This document shows, piece by piece, positions 55,719-64,000 of a stretch of DNA of 64,000 nt. This DNA comes from Batkoa obscura (taxonomy: Eukaryota; Entomophthoromycota; Entomophthoromycetes; Entomophthorales; Batkoaceae), in assembly GCA_030770535.1 (NCBI GenBank), contig JASVEC010000014.1, forward strand, positions 1 to 64,000. The letters are read 5' to 3'. The notes beneath the pieces are model-generated. The model did no database searches. It was not told where the DNA came from and was given only the letters and a program-made list of their open reading frames with translations. Made by a program: the position numbers and the translations under genes. The first letter of the stretch is position 1, and each line of letters starts with the position of its first letter.

Positions 55719-55763
55719 CAATAATAAAGCTTCTAAGAAATTAAAAATAAATATTAAATTAAG

Positions 55764-56482
55764 ATGGGTTCAATTGGAGTAAGTTTGTATATAACAATAA
55801 TTCACTCATTTTATATTTTATTTTATAGCGTTTATATAGTATACCAAACTATGAAAAAGCAAATAAAACTCTAATTTCTGCCAAATTAAGTGGTGTTGAA
55901 ATTGATTATGACCCTAATTTTCAATTTGGTGTTGATAACAAAAAGCCAGAATACCTTGCTAAGTTTCCATTAGGTCAAGCCCCTGCCTTTGAATCTAAAG
56001 ATGGTCTTTTATTAACTGAATCTGATGCTATTGCCTTCTATGTTGCTTCCCAAAAAGAAAATAATACTTTATTAGGTGCTAATAAAGATGAATATGCTAA
56101 GATTCTCCAATATTCTTTCTACGCAACAACCCAGATGAATCCCCATATCTATGCTTTGTATTTACCAATAATGTATAATACAGAATACAACAAAAAAGTA
56201 GAAGAGACCTCATATGCTCATGTTGATAAGGCATTAACTTATCTTGATAATGAGCTAAAAGGGAAAGAGTATTTAGTTGGGAACCAACTTACTTTAGCAG
56301 ATGTGTTTATATTTTGCATAACTGAGTGCCTTTATCGAATGCTTTATGCTAAAGAACATCGTGATAAATATCCTAATTTTTCTAATTACTTTGATCGTAT
56401 TGCCAAATTACCTCAAGTTATTGATGTTATTGGAGAATTTAAGTATGCTCAAAAGCGTGCTGAACATACTCCTAAAGAGTAA
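55764..56482 (+). CDS. Stand-alone eEF1B-gamma-like GST protein (copy 4)
   Basis: Two exons, 55764-55778 (MGSIG) and 55829-56482; 222 residues, 50-nt intron. It is the inverted twin of the gene at 50107-50825: the promoter, exon 1, most of the intron and the N-terminal half agree almost base for base. Residues ~118-135 and the last residues (KRAEHTPKE versus ERPKYTPKA) differ. GKEYLVGNQLTLADVF and YPNFSNYFDRIAKLPQV are unchanged. The patchy differences look like a short conversion tract or fast-changing surface rather than general decay. It ends 46 bases before the stop of the convergent F-box gene. Confidence 0.82.
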
Positions 56483-56528
56483 TAAACTATCGATGGGAAC
56501 TTAAAATAATGCTCTATTATTATAACTG

Positions 56529-57854
56529 TTATTGATCTTTGATATCTGTATCGAATAGTAACAAGTTAGGACATATCTTTAACAAAGTTGATAAATAATT
56601 AGAGTGATGTTTACATTTAAAAATATAAAGATAATTTATAGTAATAATATGATTGCTTAAATTCAATAATTGATTTTTATTGAAGCAGCAATCTATTAAA
56701 CATAGTTTGTATAATGAAGTTAGTTTGAATAATAAATTAAAAAAAGAGATATCAATTGAACAATATTTTAATGTTAAATACCTAATACTATTTGAGTTGA
56801 AATTAATGGTTGGAAAAAGTGGAATTGATGTGTCAGTACTGTTAATACTCATTGATATATCATTACTATTTATCGATTCCAATATTAAGTGCTTTAAATT
56901 TTTTAATTGAAATAAAGGAATAATTTCGTTACTGATCACCTTTTTACTAAGTCGAATTTTATAGGCATTGTTTAAGTTCAACAATCCCAATGTTTGAATA
57001 TTGTTATTGTTAATAGCCCCATCAAATGATGTGGCATAAGAGACGCTTAAGGACATGTTAGTCAATTTTTGAAAATGATTTTGGATAATAAATGATATTC
57101 CACGTGTAAGTAAAGCAAACTTAGCCAAACTATTGAAATTATTACCATCTAAAATTAATCTATTATCTTCTCCTAAATTAGTTATTTTGAAAATGAATGA
57201 TAAATACTCTAAATTAACATGTTTGAAGTTCAAAAATTGCTGCAGAATACCTAAATCAATAATACCAGTCAAACTTATTTTCCTTAGCTTTGTAAACTCA
57301 TTAAATAATAATAAATTATTAATGCTTAAATCTAACATGACATTACTATAATATATATTTTTTACTCCCTTCTTAATCTGTTCAACTACTTTCAATTGGT
57401 TTTTTTTTACCTTATTGTGAGCAACTAATTCGCTTTGAAATATCAATGTACTCAGATTATAATGCGAAACTAATTGCGGAAAATCTTGATCAAATATAAG
57501 TTCCACATAGCAAGTAGATATTACTATTGTGTTATTAAGTAAAAGTAAATTATTTAAATAACTCAAATCATCGCCATTTATTTTTTTTGGTAACACTATA
57601 TTTTTAATAACTTTATAGTGCTTCAAATAGCTTTGCTTTTTTAAATTGGATAAGTTGTCCATTATTAATGTTGAATAAAAATGTTTTGTTGTTACTTCAT
57701 AAAAGAATTGATTGCCCGTTATTAATTCTAATTTATCCTTTGTATCAAGCTCCTTTATTATTAGATGCAACAACTCATTTGGAAGGTAAGTTATTTTATA
57801 TTCATCCTTTAATTTATCTTCTTTACCTATTAATAAATTTAATAATTCAAACAT
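56529..57854 (-). CDS. F-box protein with leucine-rich-repeat-like body (second gene)
   Basis: Single exon, 441 residues. The F-box fits ~22-60 (ITYLPNELLHLIIKELDTKDKLELI). The rest consists of L/I/N-rich units such as FTKLRKISLTGIIDL, LKNLKHLILES and SIRYLTLKYCSID. Same strand, size and organisation as the gene at 24478, but sequence identity is low, so they are distant members of one family. It probably recruits a substrate to an SCF ubiquitin ligase; the substrate is unknown. The gene is convergent with GST copy 4 and lies 228 bases downstream... on the minus strand, i.e. before the MFS gene's 3' end. Confidence 0.65.
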   Translation of the reverse strand: MFELLNLLIGKEDKLKDEYKITYLPNELLHLIIKELDTKDKLELITGNQFFYEVTTKHFYSTLIMDNLSNLKKQSYLKHYKVIKNIVLPKKINGDDLSYLNNLLLLNNTIVISTCYVELIFDQDFPQLVSHYNLSTLIFQSELVAHNKVKKNQLKVVEQIKKGVKNIYYSNVMLDLSINNLLLFNEFTKLRKISLTGIIDLGILQQFLNFKHVNLEYLSFIFKITNLGEDNRLILDGNNFNSLAKFALLTRGISFIIQNHFQKLTNMSLSVSYATSFDGAINNNNIQTLGLLNLNNAYKIRLSKKVISNEIIPLFQLKNLKHLILESINSNDISMSINSTDTSIPLFPTINFNSNSIRYLTLKYCSIDISFFNLLFKLTSLYKLCLIDCCFNKNQLLNLSNHIITINYLYIFKCKHHSNYLSTLLKICPNLLLFDTDIKDQ

Positions 57855-58082
57855 TGAAATTTCTTTTTTATATTTTCGCGTAGTTTATGGTACTCCATAA
57901 AGGAACTTAATTTTATTGGTTCCTTATAAATACGATGAAAGCAAATAAGCAGTAAAACCAAAGTATAGTTTGAAATACGATCAAAAATACTGAAAGTAAT
58001 ATTATAAAAGACAATAAAAGCGCTTATTTATAAATCATTTATACATCAAGCATAGTGTAATATATTATGCTTTAAACTTTAA

Positions 58083-59994
58083 TCAAAATAAAAACACAAC
58101 AAACATAATCCAGCCAATAATTAAAAGGATAGAATGTAATATGATTGGGAGATAGTTATGCCATTTTAGCCTCATTTCACTTAAAGATCCTAATAATGGA
58201 TGGTAACTTCTTCTTTTACAATTGTTATCATTATCTTGTCTTTCATTATTTAATATATCGTCTAGGTGTAGCCTATCCTGAGTGCCAATAGAAACATAAC
58301 TATTCCAATAATATTTATCAATTAAATGAAACATAACTGAGCCAAGTAATGCAATTCCTCCAACAATACACATAAATAATATAGTCGCATCATAAGCGTG
58401 TTTATCCTGTTTAGTGCCATCTTGTAGAATACCAGTGATAATATCTTGAATTACGCTACCTAAAGACCATGTTGTTTTATATAAACCAAACCCAGTGCCG
58501 ACAGAAGTAGAAGGCAATATTAATGGAATGGAACTTATGCAAGGTAAAATCCCAGATGCAAGGGATATTGAAAACACAATCATTCCTTTTAATGCGCCAA
58601 CTTCAGTGAATCCAAGTAATATGAGTGATGATATATACATCAAAGTTGAAAATATTACTAATTGAAATTGATTATTAACTATTAAGTATTAACTACTAAA
58701 TCAACTTACACAATTTTGGTCTATCACCACGTTTATCAATCCAGTAACCTAAAATAGGAGGTGCAAAAATGGGTAAAACTTGTGAAACTGACGCTTTCCA
58801 TGCTGCTAATTCTTCTGTGTCGCCATGTCTTAGTTTAACAAGTTCACTTTATAAAAAGTTAGATTTATAATAATATGCTATAATGATAATTACGTATTCA
58901 AGTGTAAGAAAGTATTCCATCCTCCGATCATTGTATAAGCAATGATCATTAAAACCCAAAATTGCTTTGGGAATGTAAACAAATGACTTAATCGGAACTC
59001 TTTTTTGACTTTGATATTTTCTAGCTCCTCTGAAGATAAGTGGCTTTTAACTTTAATAGTCATAAAGACGTACATTAGGTTTGACAACCAAGATAATAAG
59101 CATATAAAAGTGGCAAACTCAATTTGAAGTAAATATTAATAGTTTTACTATAGTATGTATAAATTACCCAAAACGCATTTCCATAAAATTTTGTATAATT
59201 GGCAATAGGCACTATAGTTGCCATTCCTAAGAATGAAGCTAATCTGGAAACAGCCAAGTTAATACCCAGAGTAGTTCCAAGGGCTTTTCCGCTAAACCAT
59301 TGTGCAATGATAGTTTCTTGAACAATAACAACTGTACCAGATCCTATTCTATTTATAGATATAACAATATTGTATTATGTAATAATAAATAGTTTACCCA
59401 TATAAACCTCTACCAAGTACCATCATAGGGAAAGATTTTAAATTAGTTGAGAGTGCAACTAATATGTTTCCAACTAATATAAATGAGGTTGCAGTAATTG
59501 AGCCACTAGTTGTTCCAAAATAATCAACAAAAAAACCTCCAAGTAAAGGCAAAATGGTATTTATTAAAGCGACACTTGATTGAACTATACCGTATTGAGT
59601 GTTTGATATCCCCATTTCCTATCATTACTGGTTAAAGAAAAAATGGAAAAATAATTGAATTTTACTTTTTTTATAGTATTCTTTAAAGAACCTAATGCTA
59701 AAGCAACGTAATGACTTCCAACTTAATAAAGTATTAAAAATGAATTTAATTTGACTAAAAGTATTTACATGATAACAACATAATACTTATCAATGCAATT
59801 ACTTGACATCTTGTTTTAGTAAAAAAGGTATCTTCCCTTATTTTTGGTTTATTAGATATATTGCATTCTGTGCCTAAATACTCAATTAATTTTATTCTTT
59901 ATACAAAAATAGGTTTACTTGAAGATGATTCTACTCTTTCATCATATTTTGAGTTTGATTGACTTAATAGTGGAGTTTTATCATTGGCATCCAT
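58083..59994 (-). CDS. Major facilitator superfamily transporter, MFSD1-like
   Basis: Eight exons: 59994-59919, 59873-59769, 59721-59666, 59618-59398, 59348-59168, 59117-58894, 58846-58710 and 58657-58083, coding 524 residues; introns are 45-52 nt. The N-terminus holds an acidic dileucine-like TPLLSQ, common in vacuolar/lysosomal proteins. Twelve membrane segments can be laid out. The first contains CQVIALISIMLLSFGSHYVALALG. QYGIVQSSVALINTILPLLGGFFVDYFG (with the loop 2-3 D..G pattern) and RGLYGIGSGTVVIVQETIIAQWFSGKALG are typical of the MFSD1 branch. PPILGYWIDKRGDR is the matching loop of the second half. Animal MFSD1 is a lysosomal dipeptide carrier; the substrate here is not predictable. 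All eight exon joins keep frame and rebuild conserved motifs, so the model is good although no exon but the last is long. Confidence 0.85.
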
Positions 59995-60411
59995 TTTAAT
60001 AAATAAAGCTATTGATATCTAAAAGATAATAAATAATAAGAAAAACGTTTAATATTATTTTGATTTTAATTTTTCTTAAAAGTTTGATTAAAATAAATAA
60101 ACTTTATCTGATAGGTTTATCGAAATCAGATAATAAATATTTAATTACAAAACTCATTTCCTATCACATAATTCTACTCCTTATATCTAGCAAACAAGTT
60201 ATTCCTTTACTTTAAGGTTTGGTAAAAAGTCGAACTAATTATCAAATAGGTAGCAAGAAGTATAGTTTAATATATATACTTTTGCTGAAATCATCGGAAT
60301 ATTATTCAGTATCTTCATGCTTATTTCAGAATGATTCACTTGGGCAATATTTAAAAAAAATTCATTTACAAACAAAAAGAATTGTATAATTGCATTGAAT
60401 AGTTTGTCATC

Positions 60412-60515
60412 ATTTGGGGATGTATTTTTTGTTTAAGAATTTTACTAACAATGTTCTGCTCAAATAGCGCTTAAAAGGTGGAAAAAGTAATGGAACCAAA
60501 AAAATCATCCCCATT
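60412..60515 (-). mobile_element. MITE copy
   Basis: TTTGGGGATGT start, TTTAAGAATTTTACTAAC, GCTCAAATAGCGCTTAA, GGAAAAAGTAATGGAACC, CATCCCCA end. Confidence 0.85.
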
Positions 60516-60893
60516 TTTATTTTTTTGATAGAAATTTGGTGACAAATTACTCTACAAGTCTATCCAAGTAGTTAAATAGGAACTATTGCCTTTTCACAAT
60601 ATTTTAATGTTTTTTAAAATGGGGCTTGTCTATATCACCAGTGTCGATAATGTAGATTGTCATAAACTTACAGTAAATAACTTCAATCTCTTTAAAAAAT
60701 AAACGTTATGATAATTATATTGAAAAATTAACTTTACTTTCTGTTAGCTATCAACAATGACATAAACAGCGTTAAACTTTTATTCGTATTTAACTTTTTA
60801 TAATAAGTTGAAATCATGAAATGTAACTTTTCTTTCAAATATACTTTAAGTGAAAAAAATAAATCTAGGACATTTTACTTATTGAAAATAATA

Positions 60894-60947
60894 TATGAGG
60901 ATGTTTTTTAGTTTCATTTTATCCAATTTTTAAATATTTTTATATTT
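60894..60947 (+). mobile_element. MITE fragment (left half)
   Basis: TATGAGGATGT, TTAGTTTCATTTTATCCAATT and then loss of similarity. Confidence 0.5.
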
Positions 60948-61337
60948 AAACTTTGCTTAAAATCCTGTAAAAACAACTTTTTTATTAAAAAGCAAAGATA
61001 CCCAATACAGTTTTTTAAATTGTTCTATTATAGTTTGTATTGTAAGTTGGGAAAATTTCTACTAGATCTAATAAAATCCCGCAATTAACAAGGCTTTTGC
61101 TAATATATTATATATATTAACATTAATCAAAGTTGTAGTATGTAAATAGATACATATTCTTATAAAGCTTTATTGAGAAATATTTATCATTAACTGCTCT
61201 ATAACCAACATTGCAGATTTGCTATCAAATAAATAAACTATTTTGATGTTGTAATTACATTATTAATATATTACTAAGTTAACAAATAGCTACATGGGAG
61301 GGTGTGGTTAGGCGCAAAACTATAATTAACTATTCCT

Positions 61338-62151
61338 TGTGAAGTATCGCTTTGTCAGCCCCATGGTTAATTGTAATATAATAATCGCCTAAGCTGTGTG
61401 AAATCTGGTACTCAGTGTTTGGAGTCAAAAACAGCTGCTATTGCTAGGTTGACTACACTATAAGTCGAAAGGTCTTACTTTATGTGACTAAGATAGACTT
61501 AGATTATGAAGAATAGCACGTGATAGGTTACAAGCTATATAAGACGAATATAATAGACAATACTAATGTAAATCTACGTAAAACACTATTAGGAAAGCTT
61601 AGTGGCTTTATTAAATTTTCGAGATATCAGGGAATAATCCAAGTCTATCTTAGTCACATAAAGTAAGACCTTTCGACTTATAGTGTAGTCAACCTAGCAA
61701 TAGCAGCTGTTTTTGACTCCAAACACTGAGTACCAGATTTCACAGCTGCTGTGTTCTCGAGTTTAGAGACAATCAATCCCATGCTCTTATTTTGATTTAC
61801 TATGAGAATTTCTATCTTCGTCTCAAAGAATATCATCCTCTCGTTTTAATATCTATACTTGCTGGAGTATAAAACAGATTCTAGAATATACTAGCTTGAG
61901 GCTTTTAACTGAATTATTCCCTGATATCTCGTACATTTAATAAAGTCACTAAATTTTATTAATAATATTTTACATAGATGTTACATTGGTATTATCTATT
62001 GTATTTATCTTACATAGCCTATAGCTTATTATATGCTATTCTTCATAATTCAAGTTATCTTAGTCATATAAACTAAGACCTTTCGAATTACAGTATAGTC
62101 AATTAGGCAATAGCTGTTTTTGAATCCAATCACTGAATACCAGATTTCACA
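61338..62151 (+). mobile_element. Interior copy of the subtelomeric TGTGAAAT element, with nested insertion
   Basis: Same orientation and order as 627-1089 (TGTGAAGTATCGCTTTGTCAG at the left, CAGATTTCACA at the right), about four fifths identical by eye. Without the nested 348-bp insertion and one 4-bp duplication the length is 462 bp against 463 bp at the telomere. The perfect length match indicates the element is a discrete unit. Confidence 0.8.
61397..61744. mobile_element. Fold-back element with perfect 104-bp inverted arms
   Basis: Arms 61397-61500 and 61641-61744 are exact reverse complements over 104 bases, both ending in TGTGAAATCTGG. The 140-base loop continues the element sequence in inverted orientation. 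So the insertion consists of the right ~244 bp of the subtelomeric element in reverse, plus a second, direct copy of its terminal 104 bp. GCTG is duplicated on both sides (61393-61396 and 61745-61748). Confidence 0.85.
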
Positions 62152-62152
62152 G

Positions 62153-62201
62153 TACTTAAAAAATGGAAAAGATAATGAAATCAAAAAGGACATCTACATA
62201 T
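62153..62201 (-). mobile_element. MITE fragment (right half) abutting the subtelomeric element
   Basis: TACTTAAAAAATGGAAAAGA, TAATGAAATC, ACATCTACATA: the terminal half of a MITE whose other half is replaced by the subtelomeric element, suggesting that the element inserted into the MITE or recombined with it. Confidence 0.6.
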
Positions 62202-63648
62202 GCTGAATTTAATTTAACATTTTAAATAAATAGTTAAAATAAATTTTGCTTACTGTTTTATTATCTTTTAAATATAAAACATTAAATTCTGATATTAACA
62301 TAATTTGTTTGTCATAATGGTTTAAGTTTATTAATTTTGATCTTGTTTTTGTTTATATTTTATTTAAAGTTTAAAATTATTATTTTTTTAATAGTTTTAT
62401 TAAACATCTTTTTTAAGTATTAACATGAAATTTATATAACTTATACAGCTTTTTTTTCTTTATTAAAAGATAACTGATAAAAACATTACCATATACAGTT
62501 AAAATAAACTATAATAGCGATCTCATCTCAAAAACATAAATTCATAATATAAAAATCAAATAATCAAGAATAAGCTAAATCATTTTTTTATATAAAATGT
62601 GGATAAATTTCAAACTCCGTTAAGGATCGTAATAAATTTCCAGTTTGATTTTTATATGGGCTAATTTCAAACCTGTTTTTGAACAGGTATTTTTTATCAG
62701 ATGTACCCAAAATTTGCAAAAAACATGTAAAAAATAACCTCAAGTTTAAACTGATTTAATATAATACTGATATTTCATACCTAGTCATCTAATAAGGACA
62801 TGATATATAAAGGGGTTATTACAAAACGAAAAGCTTATCATAAGTTGAAATAGCTATCCTCAGATAAATGCTCAAAAAATAGGATTTTTATGAAATCAAA
62901 CAAGAGTAAATATCATCTAATAATTATACATAAATTGGCTTCAACCAGATTAATTTTTGGTACTTAAAAGTTTTGCGAATATGGATAAGCCCGATAAAAC
63001 AATCCCTTTTTTGTTTAATTTTAAAATTAACTATATAAAATGTGTTGGAAGTTTTTATTTTCAATTCTTGACCGGATTTTTAAATTTATCCAATTTAGTT
63101 TTGATAGTCGTATCATAAATTGAGATATATATATTATAGCACTCATATCTGAAGTAAATATAATCTTTTTCGATTAACATAAATTTTTGCTAGGCATTCT
63201 TAGTTAAAAATGCTAGTTATTATTAGTTTTAATTTAACAGATGAGAATATGATTCAACGTGATAAAGGGGTATAATTATATGGGTTAATTTATTTTAAAG
63301 AGATCGAGGAAAAATTACGTTACTTATATTTTTAAGGAGTACAATATAATTGCAAAAAATCTTTATGTGACAAATATTAGTTATATATTAACTATACTAT
63401 GAACAAATACATTATTTAGATCTTAAAATATTATACAATTTTCATACAAAAACAATACTTGTCTTCAGATCGTGAAAGTTTGACTATTAAAAATAATAAA
63501 CACGTAATTTTATTATTTAAATCGAAACTGGTAATTATAATTAAATTATAAATCTCATCCCTTCAAAGAAAATATAGGTTTGATTTAAAAAAGAGATATA
63601 TAAGTAAACTAAAATCATAAATCTGTTTATTTTTTTTCATATTTAAAA
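62202..63648. other. Intergenic, nothing recognised
   Basis: AT-rich spacer upstream of the last gene. A short imperfect palindrome (AAACCTGTTTTTGAACAGG) lies near 62670-62690. No gene seen. Confidence 0.5.
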
Positions 63649-64000
63649 ATGAGTATTCAAAATAAAGCTGTAAAATCTAAGAACGAAGAAAAGGGGCCAT
63701 GGTACATTAAGTTGGTTGAGTACCTTGGGGATAAAACTAGTGATATGTTTTTAAACATAGCTTATACACCATTGATAAGCTTAGGTAAATTATTGTTAAA
63801 TCCCCATTACACTTATTAAATTTTATCTAGTTAAAAATGAAATATTAAAACTACTTCAAAAAATTCAAATAAATCATTTAGAAGTAATTACTGTTGAAAA
63901 AGAGAAATATTATTTTGGCAAAAAGAAAAGTGAAGGTGATAAAACAGTAACCCTTTTAGTTAAAAACAATCGTTTCTGGTTGAGAGTTGCTATGTTCTCA
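63649..64000 (+). CDS. Probable cyclopropane-fatty-acyl-phospholipid synthase-type methyltransferase (N-terminal part)
   Basis: Cut by the window edge. Exon 1 is 63649-63784 and exon 2 starts at 63831 (46-nt intron); 102 residues are visible. NIAYTPLISLVKNEILKLLQKIQINHLEVITVE, then TLLVKNNRFWLRVAMFS, fit the start of the CFA/mycolic-acid-synthase family in fungi, where a short N-terminal region leads to a WxR segment before the GFAEAYM motif and the SAM-binding domain. Such enzymes add a methylene bridge to unsaturated acyl chains or methylate sphingolipids. The SAM motifs lie outside, so the call is tentative. Confidence 0.5.

Larger units (their letters stand above)
54865..55763. other. Spacer with two MITEs
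   Basis: MITEs at 55167 and 55522; a (TTTATATT)n-like low-complexity run at about 55072-55140; the last 140 bases (from ~55622) are the shared promoter of the inverted GST duplication. Confidence 0.55.
59995..61337. other. Spacer with MITE and fragment
   Basis: MITE at 60412-60515 and a fragment at 60894-60947. Near 61294-61313 is a G-rich patch (GGGAGGGTGTGGTTAGGCG) which stands out in this AT-rich DNA and resembles degenerate telomere sequence. Nothing else was recognised. Confidence 0.5.

Noticed and set aside
1-64000. tRNA, rRNA, CRISPR and LTR-type elements
   Set aside because: No T-loop plus acceptor pairing, rRNA stretch, spaced direct repeats or long terminal repeats with coding interior were recognised when reading both strands.

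Overview
The window is the end of a fungal chromosome. It opens with 624 bp of C-strand telomere (CCCTAA repeats, i.e. TTAGGG on the G-strand) and runs inward for 63 kb. The DNA is very AT-rich (my impression is roughly three quarters A+T). Genes are split by very small GT-AG introns: 49 introns in my models, nearly all 40-65 nt. Fungal-type proteins (Spt8, Ppg1, an Rsc7/Npl6-type chromatin subunit, an HPP membrane protein, an SCP160/vigilin KH protein) make a fungus secure. The many introns argue against a Saccharomyces-like yeast. An AT-rich early-diverging lineage is possible, but the sequence alone does not settle it. No tRNA, rRNA, CRISPR array or retrovirus-like element was seen.

Layout. 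1-1089: telomere plus a 463-bp subtelomeric element with TGTGAAAT ends. 1941-5184: SAC3/GANP (mRNA export). 6656-7828: secreted MRJP/yellow-like protein. 7829-10959: gene-free, rich in a short MITE. 10960-13647: CSC1/TMEM63-type channel. 14063-16226: Nup88/Nup82 nucleoporin. 16515-20487: SCP160/vigilin. 20635-21620: remains of an unknown gene. 22232-24373: Rsc7-type subunit carrying a double PHD finger. 24478-25812: F-box protein. 25906-27322: Spt8. 28958-32097: intact and broken eEF1B-gamma-like GST genes. 32472-33761: ribosomal protein L3. 34350-36033: ALKBH1 and mitochondrial GatC, tail to tail. 36703-38181: p23 and SEM1/DSS1. 39497-41120: HPP protein and an unknown protein. 41812-42530: GST-like. 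42910-44995: TMEM242-like protein and Ppg1 phosphatase. 45486-48366: three tandem copies of a small secreted protein gene, the third broken. 50107-56482: GST-like genes in inverted orientation around a GPI-type GH18 chitinase and many MITEs. 56529-57854: F-box protein. 58083-59994: MFS transporter. 61338-62151: a second copy of the subtelomeric element carrying a fold-back insertion. 63649-64000: start of a probable cyclopropane-fatty-acid synthase.

Most genes are unrelated housekeeping functions: chromatin (Rsc7/PHD, Spt8), nuclear pore and export (Nup88, SAC3, SEM1), translation (L3, SCP160, GatC) and signalling (Ppg1, p23, F-box). On this background lie lineage-specific layers. These are an expanded family of stand-alone eEF1B-gamma-like GST proteins (four intact, two broken), a tandem family of small basic secreted proteins, a MITE family of about 24 copies or fragments, and the TGTGAAAT-ended subtelomeric element. 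All product names come from reading the translations; no database search was possible.
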